Assembly (NCBI GenBank): GCA_030710605.1
Contig: CP092886.1
Coordinates: forward strand, 164,341,302-164,405,301
Direction: 5' to 3'
DNA from: Cordylochernes scorpioides
Taxonomy: Eukaryota; Arthropoda; Arachnida; Pseudoscorpiones; Chernetidae
DNA: 64,000 bases
Made by a program: the position numbers and the translations under genes. Each line of letters opens with the position of its first letter. Position 1 is the first letter of the stretch. This document shows, one piece after another, positions 1 to 10,749 of the stretch. Below the pieces are notes generated by a model, which saw only the letters and a program-made list of their open reading frames with translations, searched no databases and had not been told where the DNA came from.

Positions 1-102
1 GCATAGATATGGCACAGAGAGAGAAAGTCAAGTATTAAAAAATTATAAATAAATTTTAACTTTTGTATATTAATATTTCATTAAAAATGATCAAATCTAC
101 AT

Positions 103-655
103 TTTCAACCTTCCTGCGATGATAGAATAAATTGATGAGGACTTGGCTCATCAATGGTGAAACCTCTCAGCGGTTTCGCCAAATTAATCTCCAGACCTCA
201 CTACTGTTGTAATGTATATATAATATAATATATATTAAAAGAATAGATGAAAAATTTGCCGGGAGGAAATTAATCCATAGAAGCTGGTGTTGTGGCTTTG
301 TCACCGACCCGAGGCCGCTAGTTGCGGCGATGGTCAATAGATGGCGTCAGGTTTGACGTTTATTTTGACGGGAGAGGCGCCCTATGCTTCTATATTAAAA
401 GAATGTAAAAGAAAAGAACGTAGTAATATATATATATAAACTTCAGGAGTTCTAGATGCTTATATCCAAGGATAAATTAAATATCCATAATTAGCCTCTT
501 CTTTAGAAAATGCCGCCATTGTAATACACACAATTGTAGAGCGGCCTGGAGATTAATTTGGCGAAACCGATGAGAGAAATAATCACTGATGAGTCAAGCC
601 CTCTCATATAATTATTCTATCATCGTAGTAAGGTTCGCAGAGGCAGTTATGATGA
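103..655. repeat. Inverted pair of the GGCTCATCA hairpin family
   Basis: 103-215 (+) and 505-655 (-) both carry tgatgag...ttggctcatca, cagcggtttcgccaaattaa and tctccag. The 290 bp between them hold a GC-richer piece (about 280-390) of unknown origin. Related copies: 5140-5225, 11479-11592, 27105-27195, 43955-44050, 47280-47370. Confidence 0.6.
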
Positions 656-1154
656 TTTATTCAAAAAGAAGCATTTTCATGTTTTTAAATTAAAATTTAT
701 CGATTGATCAAAATTTTGCATTGTATTTGCTGCTCTTATAAAGAATTTTGAACCATAAATAAACATATGAAGGGGCTTTTCATAAAGAGTCATGGGTTAT
801 TTACAAAATTGGAAAGAGGGAAGAGAGGATTTTGTGTCCTCACTTTGTGTCATAATTATCATGACCACACGCGTTATTGCATATCTTATTGATGGTTTCT
901 TTTTGCTGGGGGGGAAGAAGATTCCCCGTATTCTCTCTGCCAAAAGTTAAAAAGAAGATTTTATTCTCTATTGCTAGAGTAGATGTATGCGCCACTATAG
1001 AGAGAATGGAATGAACGAACAATCGCTTTCAACAACAAGCGATATGTGAAACAGCCTCAATACTCTACTTCACCCATTTCACCTATGTACATGAACTGTT
1101 TCTCTACGCATATATTATCATATTTACTCCAGGCATTCACTGAAATATGAATTA

Positions 1155-1364
1155 TACTCATGGACAAAACTTAAGGAAGTTGTACCATTATAATGTATAT
1201 CAGCATTCAGAAAATAACTCTGAAAGATATTTAATACACAGTGACCTTTATTGAAGACACACGAGATAATCAAGTGTGAACAAAATTGCCTCTGTCTCCT
1301 TGAAAAAATGGACAACGGCGATATCAAAGACTTTCCGCTTCCTTAAGTTTTGTCTCCATGAGTA
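1155..1364 (-). mobile_element. TA-flanked MITE, copy 1
   Basis: Ends tACTCATGGACAAAACTTAA and its complement near cttaagttttgtctccatga, flanked by TA. Internal block ...CTTTATTGAAGACACACGAGATAA is shared with copies 33843-34035, 37513-37719, 51945-52153 and 55918-56138. The TA target and TIRs imply mobilisation by a Tc1/mariner-type transposase, with different TIRs from the complete element here. Confidence 0.8.
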
Positions 1365-1654
1365 TATAGACATATCAATTTTACAATAATATTTAAAAAT
1401 TGTTTATTCTCTCAATATTAAAATATATTATTTTAGAAAAAAATACTCATAGAGAACAAATATGGAGACTTATGTGAGAGGTCGAGATTGAATATTAATA
1501 ACATTGATTCCTGTTGCTAGCTTATGCAATACATAGAAGGTCAATGGATTGACATCAAATCCTATCTTCAGAGCTTCCATATTTAAGGCGCCTATGGGGT
1601 TGCAGTGTAATATTGAAGTTCACAGAAATTTTATACGAACTCAAGAAAATCGCG

Positions 1655-1740
1655 AAGTTGATGTGTAACATATAATCGTTTCTTCATATATATGAATATA
1701 TATATGAAGAAACAATTATATGTTACACATCAACTTCTGT
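1655..1740. repeat. Long hairpin
   Basis: gaagttgatgtgtaacatat aatcgtttcttcatatatat pairs with its near-exact complement; arms of about 42 bases, no loop of note. Probably a foldback element. Confidence 0.7.
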
Positions 1741-2224
1741 AGGTCGTTATACATGTGTGAAACTCGATCTTTCATTCTTTTTCTGTACGTCGAGCTCCCG
1801 TACCCACAGTACCTCGTGGTACATCGCTTACTAAGGGGCCTTGTGTGTTGCTTCTCTCCTTTCTCCAGCTAGTTCGCTACACTGTCGGAGTGCTAGAAGA
1901 GGTCGCGCTCATAACTTAGAAATATGGGGATTTTCTTTAACACAAAAAAAATTTAAATTAGAAGTTTTTAAATATACTTTTCGCTGTCATTTTAAATTAT
2001 CCCACCCCTCCCAAATTGGCAGGGAGCTCGCTCGAGGTGTGGGGATGGCGTAACGGACGGATGTGGGTCGGGGAGCATTAGTCTCGCCCAGCCGTTCTTT
2101 CTTTGTGGTCAGGCTACAATGATCTCTTCCCCTCGGACGCTGGGTTTATGGCACGATTTGTGCATGTGCTGGGGAGGAAAGACCAAACCCTGGTCTGGAC
2201 TTATCGGCTATAAACGCTATTCAG

Positions 2225-3290
2225 CTCACATAGGTTTATGCATGACGCATAGGCCTAGATAACCCTTAGTCCTGAGTGTGTATGCAGATTTATACATGGC
2301 ATATAGGCCTCGGTATCCATTAGCCACGAGTGTGTGTATATTTATACCTGTGACGTATAGGTCTAGGTAACCCTCAGCCATGAGTATATGTAAATTTATA
2401 CATATGGCGCATAGGCCTAGCTATCCATCCTCCACCAGCGTATGTAGATATATACATATGGCGCATAGGCTCACGGGTCCTAGAGTGTATGTAGAGTTTT
2501 CCATGGCGTATAGGCCTAGGCATCCATAATTCACGAGTGTATTTAGATTTATATATGTGGCGTAAAGGCCTCTACAATCCACGAGTGTATGTAGATTTAT
2601 ACATGTGGCGTAAAGGCCTCTACAATTCACGAGTGTATGTAGATTTATACATGTGGCGTAAAGGCCTCTACAATTCACGAGTGTATGTAGATTTATACAT
2701 GTGGCGTAAAGGCCTCCACAATCCACGAGTGTATGTAGATTTATACATGTGGCGTAAAGGCCTCTACAATCCACGAGTGTATGTAGATTTATACATGTGG
2801 CGTAAAGGCCTCTACAATCCACGAGTGTATGTATATTTATACATGTGACGTAAAGGCCTCTACAATCCACGAGTGTATGTAGATTTATACATGTGGCGTA
2901 AAGGCCTCTACAATCCACGAGTGTATGTATATTTATACATGTGACGTAAAGGCCTCTACAATCCACGAGTGTATGTATATTTATACATGTGGCGTAAAGG
3001 CCTCTACAATTCACGAGTGTATGTAGATTTATACATGTGGCGTAAAGGCCTCTACAATCCACGAGTGTATGTAGATTTATACATGTGGCGTAAAGGCCTC
3101 TACAATCCACGAGTGTATGTAGATTTATACATGTGGCGTAAAGGCCTCTACAATCCACGAGTGTATGTAGATTTATATATGTGGCGTAAAGGCCTCTACA
3201 ATTCACGAGTGTATGTAGATTTATATATGTGGCGTAAAGGCCTCTACAATCCACGACCGTGTGTAGATTTATGGCGCATAGGCCAAGGTA
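2225..3290. repeat. 48-bp minisatellite
   Basis: Unit cacgagtgtatgtagattta tacatgtggcgtaaaggcctctacaatc; about 15 homogeneous units in 2537-3270, with decayed units from about 2225. Because 48 is three times sixteen, both strands show long ORFs (277 codons on -, 103 and 122 on +), with 16-residue repeats. These are artefacts. Confidence 0.95.
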
Positions 3291-4544
3291 TCCATAGTGT
3301 ATGTATAGATCTATGCATAAAGCACATGTCTACGTAGCATCTATTTTAAGTTCGTTAATTTTATACTGATGAGAAAATAGAAATAGACAATCCTCTTTTT
3401 GAAACCCCTCTCATTTTATGTATCTTTAAAAAATATATATAAATAATCTATAAAGAAAATAATTTAAAAAATAATTTGTGAAGTAGCGTGAAACTGACGT
3501 CCAAAATTCTTTCAAATTTAAAAGCTACGATAAATATTTTGTGCCAAAGCACAGCTCAAGACGCTTTAGGTTAAGTCAAATACACCCGATGGCTATGATT
3601 ATCATGCATATTCCAAAAAGTACTAACAAATGTACTGCTACGTGTGCTGCGCTATTCAAACATTCTGATGATAAATCATAAATATCAAATTTTCATTACT
3701 AAAAATTGATATTCATCACAGAGTTTCCTAATAATCAAAACTCTATTTTGGTTAATAATCATATTTCATATTAGAAGACAAAACCAACCTAACTAACATG
3801 TCTGATCATTCTATGTTTCACATGCTGTGAACTCTAATCTACTCATGATATTGTTGCATGCCTCTCCTCAGAGAACCAATGACGTTAGGCTAGAATCTTC
3901 GTGACACTTTGGAATAATACAGATAATACCAAAATTAAAGTTTGGGAAGGCTTTTAAAGATAATTTTGGTAATTTTCAAGTTTTGAAGCGAGGGAATTGA
4001 GTGATTTCTTTTGAAAATAAGACGAGTAATTAACATAAAAGACCGTTTTTTTAGCGAAAGTGGAGAGAACAAAACTTGAGTGGAGGTTTGTGAAGAAGGT
4101 TAGACAACGAAGGAACCATCAGGTTTCCAGCCACTTTATTTAAGTGATCGTTTTTAACCTGGTTCTCTAGTCAACTTGAAATGGAACGAGTTTGGGGACG
4201 CGATCCTATTTGAACTGATACAAAATTAAGACTATTTTCACACACAAAAAAAAAATTTACAGCGCAATCCTTTCACACGCGCACAAAAAGGTTTTAACGC
4301 CTACAATTTAAACGCCTGAAGATTAGATTTTGAAACTTTTGAAATTCTTCGAATTTTCTTTTCCCATTGTGAACTAATTGGCTTCAGATGACCGAGAAAA
4401 TATTTAGGTCAAGTAAAGTGCGGTCTAAACACAATTATGCAATTTCATTTAGTTTGAATGTGCGCTATTTGAGAATACTTGTTCACTTTCAAATTTTTAT
4501 ATGTCAAATTCAACTTCTTATATATCCAAGTAAAAGGATTAAAT

Positions 4545-4813
4545 AACAATAAGAAGACTCGGAACGATAACTATAAAGGAATGACAATACATCCAGATGG
4601 CACAAGAACCTAGAGGACATGCAACAACTGTCCTGGTGTGGAACTAACACCTACTCACATATTCACATGCCCAGTAATGGCCGCAGCCTTGCAGAAAATT
4701 GACATGGACCCAGAGCAGCAGCTTTACACACCCTAGATAGTGGACATTGCTGCTGCTGTGATAGAGATGCATGGGAAAATCTGAAGCTCTTTATTGGACA
4801 CGACAACAACAAC
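4545..4813 (+). mobile_element. 5'-truncated LINE with 12-bp target duplication
   Basis: AAAGGATTAAAT occurs at 4533-4544 and 4814-4825, bracketing the insert. The insert encodes the C-terminal tail of a non-LTR retrotransposon ORF (CPGVELTPTHIFTCPVMAAA, a Cys/His motif, then DPEQQLYTP, in-frame stop, IVDIAAAVIEMHG) and ends in a (CAA)n tail. The same tail occurs at 17049-17168 and 59647-59735. Confidence 0.85.
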
Positions 4814-5289
4814 AAAGGATTAAATTTCATTCGATTATTGAATTTGATCCAATAATTGTATATGTTATTGTTGGTGCTGTAAAAGGCTTTTACTTAACAG
4901 AGCGTTTGAGATTGTATATTCATTGTTATAGAAGATCACTACTAAATTATTGACTATTATGCACACAGTACACTTGTTGGATAAAAACATTTTACCACAT
5001 ACACAATGAGAGGTTAGAACTTATAAAAAGAAAGCATTTTATAGAGCGCGTTGTCTGTAATCAAGAATTGAAATTATTTTAACACTACTTTTTCTCCTTT
5101 TTGACTTAATAAAACTTTTTACTTCCCTGAAGCATGAAAAGATATTGCGAGTGCCTGGCTTTTCAGTGTGAACCCTCACAGCGGTTTCACCGGTTTACTC
5201 GCCCAAGCATCTCTGAACTTGGCTGCTATGCGCATATCGTAAACTTTAGAAGATTTCTCGATCTCAATGGTAAATATGGACATAATCCT

Positions 5290-5960
5290 TGGAAACTATT
5301 AAAATCGCAATAAAAATGTTCACATTGGTAAAACTTCTCGAGATATCTCTATTAGAATCAATGAACACCAAAGAAATGTAACCACAACCAGAACCCTAAC
5401 TCTCTAATAGCGAGTCTTAAAAATGAAACAGGACATACTCTTAATTCAAAATTCAAAACTATTTTAAAGGCGTAAGATTCTGTTTGAAATTAAACAATTT
5501 CTACTGCCCTTACTGCAATGGAAAAATTATTGGGAGGGCCTGGCTCATCAGTAAGGGCAGTAGAAATTGTTTAATTTCAAAAATAATCTTACTCCTTTAA
5601 AATAGTTTTGAATTTTGATATCAGATGGCGCGCTAGTGCATCATACTCTTAATTATCAACAAAGCAAGAGTCATCCATAAAAATGTAACTTTAAATCGAC
5701 AAAGATTACTCCTCGAAGCCATAGAAACATTAAAGAATCCCAAATTAATAAATTTCAGCATATAGATACCACAACACTCTATTCTCCTTCTCGCATAAAC
5801 CCCACACATAAAAGACATAATAGACATTATGAAATTTCCTTTATAAACTTCGTTTGTTTTCCACGTGCGCCATTTCAAAAAAGTATTTATCAATTCTACT
5901 CCAATGTGCCTAAATCTGATGAAGGACTTGTCCGAAAGCTTCCTATATTTTGATAAACTA
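5290..5960 (+). pseudogene. Penelope-like element remnant (GIY-YIG region)
   Basis: Frame pieces read GKTSRDISIRINEHQRN, then NETGHTLNSKFKT, then (after an insertion at 5447-5642) ARVIHKNVTLNRQRLLLEAI. This order matches the GIY-YIG endonuclease of Penelope-like retroelements (G-T-R-xx-R-xx-EH, then TGH, then a late acidic E). Stops and the insertion inactivate it. About 200 bp after the coding tail is CTGATGA-GGACTTGTCC-GAAA (5916-5937). Confidence 0.65.
5447..5642. mobile_element. Hairpin element inserted in the Penelope remnant, 12-bp target duplication
   Basis: ATACTCTTAATT at 5435-5446 and 5643-5654 flanks a foldback with arms caaaactattttaaaggcg... and its complement, core TACTGCCCTTACTGCAATGG, ending agatggcgcgctagtgcatc. 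The same family is at 18685-18816, with other partial copies at 52965-53012 and 60845-61250. Confidence 0.8.
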
Positions 5961-6277
5961 AAAAGTTTCGGTGTACCTTCCCATTTTAACCCACTGTTTA
6001 AAATACTCATCACCTAGTTAAATCGAGCCGTACTTTCAACTAATTGTGGCTTTACCTCTACGGTGCGATCTCAAGGAACACCAAGAGGATTGTCATGGTG
6101 AAAGGAAACCTTAAAATAGCCTGTTTATAAACTTTTTTCCAGCCGAATCGAGAAGCCTTTCTTTTTTCACTTATTTGAAATCACCCGTCTTTGGAAGGGG
6201 AAAAAAAAAAAGCTTTACAAAATTCTTCAAATATTTGTGATTTACCTCATATTAATTTTCTTTTAATGAAATATAGT

Positions 6278-6449
6278 GTTTTAAAATTACAAAATATTTT
6301 CTCACAATGAGTTTCTTTTTATTACAAAACGCTAGCTTTCAAGTGATAATCGCTCTTCAACGGGCTTAATAAAACATCGACTATTATATGCTAGCATTTT
6401 GTAACAAAAAGAAACTCATTGTGAGAAAATATTTTGTATTTTTAAAACT
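6278..6449. mobile_element. Inverted-repeat element (CTCACAATGAGT family), copy 1
   Basis: Arms contain ttctcacaatgagtttcttt and its complement; the loop carries cgctcttcaacgggcttaa. Other copies: 26248-26401 and 57062-57254. Confidence 0.75.
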
Positions 6450-7129
6450 TTTTTCACAATTTTATCATGAATAGAAATATAGTGTATAAATTAACACCTT
6501 GAAAGAAAAATGACGACTTGGAACGTCCTTGATGTAAAAATTACCTTTAATTTTTGTCAGTACAGATGTCATTAGGTTTAGTTCATCTTGTTCGAATGTT
6601 GCTCTTCTTGAAAAATTGTCAACGTCCATTAACGCGATCACTCTCAATGCTCAGAAGATGTAATTCAAAAATATTCTTTCAATTCACCGTTAACCACAAT
6701 CAAATATTGAATACGGACAATATATGTATTTTTTTAACCAAAAAGGTAAGTAAATGTTTTTAAAATATTTTTTTTTCTTTAGTAATTTATTTATCCAGTT
6801 CAATTAACCAATCTCGAAATATATTTTTTTACTGAATTTAATACAGAAATTGTATTCATCATCACCATAACGGTCTCTACTGGGGTGACGTACCAAAATG
6901 CATTGTTTAAATGCCTTTTTAACAAATATAGGTGCCTCTTTGGTGCATTTTTATGCCTAATATTAGGTTAATAAATAATATATCCATGTTATATTTGCTA
7001 TAAGTTAGAAAAATATGAAATGTATTACTTGAGATTATGAAAATATCCCCCAACAATATCATAAAGTAAGTGCCTATAGGGATTCAAAATTATCACCTGA
7101 AGTTTAAGTTCTACAATTCACCCATTCAT

Positions 7130-7620
7130 TTCTCTCTCTCCTAGCGACAATCTCAGGAATCAACTTAGAGCGACGAGATCATATAAAGAGTTTTCCAGAA
7201 AACTTTCCATCCATTGAATAAAGTCTAGGCGACCGACCGAATCGACCAATGCAAATTATCGGTGACGTTTCAATCGGAAAGGGGCATTAATTAAGTGGAG
7301 CGCCCACAAAGGCTGAAAAACGAGCTGACACCCCGCGTTGAAAGCCTTCTCCCTGCTAATAGCGTTTTCTTCAATCGGCGCCCATATTGAAGCTTCACTT
7401 GCAAAAAGCTCGGCTTCTTTGTGCCGCCTCCCAACCCTTGCATTGGCTACCAAATTGAAGGAAGCAGGCTGGGGATTGTAATCAGCTCGAGGTGATATCC
7501 GAGGAATGCTCGGTGAAAGAGTGAAGTGATCACTTTTTATCCCAACTTCATTTTTGATCTAGTCGATTCCGCCGATATTGGCAATTTTTTTCATTAATTC
7601 TCTTTCTTGTTCGGCCTATT
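7130..7620. promoter_or_regulatory. GC-balanced non-coding island, possible enhancer
   Basis: Stands out from the AT-rich surroundings, lacks a convincing ORF and contains ATGCAAAT (POU octamer), CATTAATTAAGTGG (homeodomain/NK-like) and CACAAAGG (TCF/Sox-like) within about 60 bp. Upstream of RNF220 exon 1. Inference only. Confidence 0.3.
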
Positions 7621-8558
7621 GGAAGGTTATGGAGGTATCGATAGTCATGAAGCGTGATAAAAAGGTATAGAGATGTTTTTAAGATTCGAAAATGCAATTT
7701 TGATTTATATATTTAAAAAAACGGTATAAATGAGAAAGTGCACAACTTATTACAAATTAAATATCGTTATAAGACGTTTCATAAAGAACATAGAATCCCT
7801 ATTTCATATTACCAGGGAGTTAAAGTGTCTCATTGCCAAGAATAATCACGTTTTGGTGCGTTGTATATATATGCCTGTCTATACTTAAAGCGTCTAGGTT
7901 GCAAATTTTCTACACATGAAGCATTTTGGACTATTCAGGGGCTTGCAAGATACTTTATTACTTGGAGATGAATGCAAGATTGAAATGAAGCAAGTCTCGA
8001 AACAATTCCTTTGTAATTGGTACTTGCAAGAAAAAAAAAAAAAAAACTTATGCGACTTGTTTATTTAAATGGTCAACCAACGATTCGTAAATAAAAGACG
8101 CAGCACATAGCAATCCAAGTGGTGAATTAGATGGTTTAAATATTATAGTTTGAGGTTAAAAAAATAACATAAACTTGTATAAATCTCAATATCAATATAT
8201 GAAGCGGATTGGGAGTGAATGTAGAATTTAAAGCCTGGCAAACTTGAACTAAATTTGATTATTCTCGTAAATATTGGTCCGATGCATAATTATTGCAGCT
8301 TTTTATCGCTATTTTTCAGTAAAAAATATTGAAAATAATAATATTTCTTCAGATAATGAAAATGCGTCTCAAAAATCATATCCATATCGCCTTATTACTC
8401 TCTTCCACTTCGATAAAAGGTTGGAATTCAGAACCGTAATTTCAGAGAACATTTTTTGGAATAGGAACTCATGAAAATATGTATATAATTGGTTTTTGAA
8501 CATTATATAAAGAACTCTATAGTTTACAATTCGATCAAATAATCCCTTGAATTAATAT

Positions 8559-8640
8559 TAAAATAAAAACATAAGAGCCTCCAGAGAAAAGTCTCTTTTA
8601 AAAGAGACTTTTCCCTGGAGGCTCTTATGTTTTTATTTTA
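8559..8640. repeat. Perfect-type hairpin, 41-base arms, no loop
   Basis: taaaataaaaacataagagc ctccagagaaaagtctcttt faces its complement with one mismatch around 8599/8600. Source unknown; single copy in the window. Confidence 0.75.
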
Positions 8641-9349
8641 ACTCTATAGTTTATTACCAAATAAAAATGGCGAATTTTTCATTTAATTGTCAATATATAA
8701 GAATAAAAATTAGATAGATATTATTTTATATAAAATATATATCCATTTTACAATATTTTCAATGTTTTATATGCTCTTTCAAAATTAAATTCCTCATATT
8801 GATAAATAGAATCATACTGATTGTCGTAAATATGTGAATCTAATATTTCTATATAAAAAGAGAATTAATATTTTAAGATTGTCTAATAAAAAAAAAATGA
8901 CGTGTAAAATCCTTCATAAGTGTCGCAGAGTATACACAGCATCGATAAATGTACGAGGGGCGAAGTTGGGAATTTTTCTATCTTTTTTTTTTTCTATCTT
9001 CTGCTACCTTTTAAATCCTTCTTGGACAAGTTGATCCTCCCACTTAACTGGCAGCTTTCTTATTGGTCAGCGGCGCCGTGACTTCTCAGCACGCCAGACG
9101 CCTTAATTGATTGCCTCTACGTGAATATGCTTCAATGAAAGGAGAGTGATTTAAAAGTGGATCATTCTTTATTAGGAATGAGAAAAAAAGGAAGTTTTGT
9201 TTATTTGAAAAATGCTTTGAATATCTCTCATATTACTTTCAATCTACATCTATTGTAATCAAAGTTCAGGTTGCGATGCCATTAAAAACTCGAGTTAAAT
9301 GAGAGATAAACCACAGATACATTGTTAGGATGAAAAATATTTTGACATA

Positions 9350-10080
9350 GTAAAGGACCTGTAGAAATCTCGAAGAGGACCACTAGAAAACTGGTAAGGT
9401 ACGTGTAGAAGAATGGTAAATGACCAGCGGAAAACTGGTAGAGTACCTGTAGTTGAATAGTAGATGACCAGTAGAAAACTGGTAGAGTACCTGTAGTTGA
9501 ATAGTAGATGATCAATAGAAAACTGTAGACGAATGGTAAATGACCTGTAGAAGACTGACAGATATGACCAGTAGAAAACTGGTAGAGTACCTGTAGTTGA
9601 ATAGTAGATGATCTGTAGAAAACTGGTAGAGTACCTGTAGTTGAATAGTAGATGACCTGTAGAAAACTGGTAGAGTACCTGTAGTTGAATAGTAGATGAC
9701 CTGTAGAAAACTGGTAGAGTACCTGTAGTTGAATAGTAGATGACCTGTAGAAAACTGGTAGAGTACCTGTAGTTGAATAGTAGATGACCTGTAGTAAAAC
9801 TGGTAGAGTACCTGTAGTTGAATAGTAGATGACCTGTAGAAAACTGGTAGAGTACCTGTAGTTGAATAGTAGATGACCTGTAGAAAACTGGTAGAGTACC
9901 TGTAGTTGAATAGTAGATGACATGTAGAAAACTGGTACTGTAGTTGAATAGTAGATGACCAGTAGAAAACTGATAGAGTACCTGTAGTTGAATAGTATAT
10001 AACCGTAGAAAACTATAGATGAATGGTAAATGACCTGTAGAAGACTGACAGATGACAAAAAGAAGACTGGTAGAAATATT
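9350..10080. repeat. 44-bp minisatellite
   Basis: Unit gtagagtacctgtagttgaa tagtagatgacctgtagaaaactg, about 14 copies, more diverged at both edges. The unit is not a multiple of three, so the 254- and 258-codon minus-strand ORFs cycle through all three repeat frames, all of which lack stops. Artefacts. Confidence 0.95.
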
Positions 10081-10680
10081 TGAAAACATTGGAAAGCAGG
10101 TCCAAGCCTTTTAAAACGAGGAAATATTACAAATCATTTTCATTACAATTTTGACATCGTCTTATTTGTTAACTCATAATTGGGCGCACTCGTAATTCTT
10201 TTTCCAAGGTGACGACAAGAAGAAGGGTCGGGGAGGGATCACTGCTGAGTGCTACAGGAGATAAGCATAATTACAAATTGCTCAGCCGACGGGAATAGTG
10301 GTTGCGTCACCAGAATGAGGGCGGGTGCTCGCCCCGGACTGTTGCAATGTAGATGACGAGCTCTTTGTACTTTTACCCACCAGATTTACAATACAATTGA
10401 GACGCTGTCAACAATGGACATTTTAATTTAGACGCCCAGAGAAGAGAAATAGAGAAATTTCTCAACACCTTTAAGATAAAAATAGCATTTTAACTGTGGA
10501 AAAAAATATATAGTAGAGAATTTATTTACTTATTCATATGTAGAAATGAGAAAATACACATTTTTAGTTTCAACATATTTAAGTCGTTAATTCTTTAGGT
10601 CTTTAAAAAAAAAGGTTTGTTCATTATTTTATAAAAGAATATTGTAAAATAACAACTGCAGTAACTTTTAAGCTATAGCA

Positions 10681-10749
10681 ATGGCGGTATCCATTGTAGA
10701 AAACACCCAACTTGCTCTCGATGCCAGACTAGCAAACGACCTGCCCAAG
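10681..10749 (+). CDS. RNF220: RNF220 exon 1, candidate initiating exon
   Basis: An ATG with purine at -3 and G at +4 opens 23 codons beginning MAVSIVENTQLALDARLAND and ending at a donor AAG|gtacgc in phase 0. Exon 2 enters in phase 0, so the join is in frame. Unspliced, the frame closes at a TGA about 40 bases further on. The N-terminus is not conserved enough with vertebrates to prove this exon. The alternative is that translation starts at the ATG at 11953, 15 bases before the exon 2 acceptor. Confidence 0.5.

Noticed and set aside
2421-3337. Long ORFs on both strands (277, 103 and 122 codons) with 16-residue repeats
   Set aside because: Direct consequence of a 48-bp minisatellite with no stop in several frames; open on both strands at once and no start or splice context.
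9282-10089. Two overlapping 250-codon minus-strand ORFs rich in Tyr, Phe and Ser
   Set aside because: They read the 44-bp minisatellite in two different frames; not protein genes.
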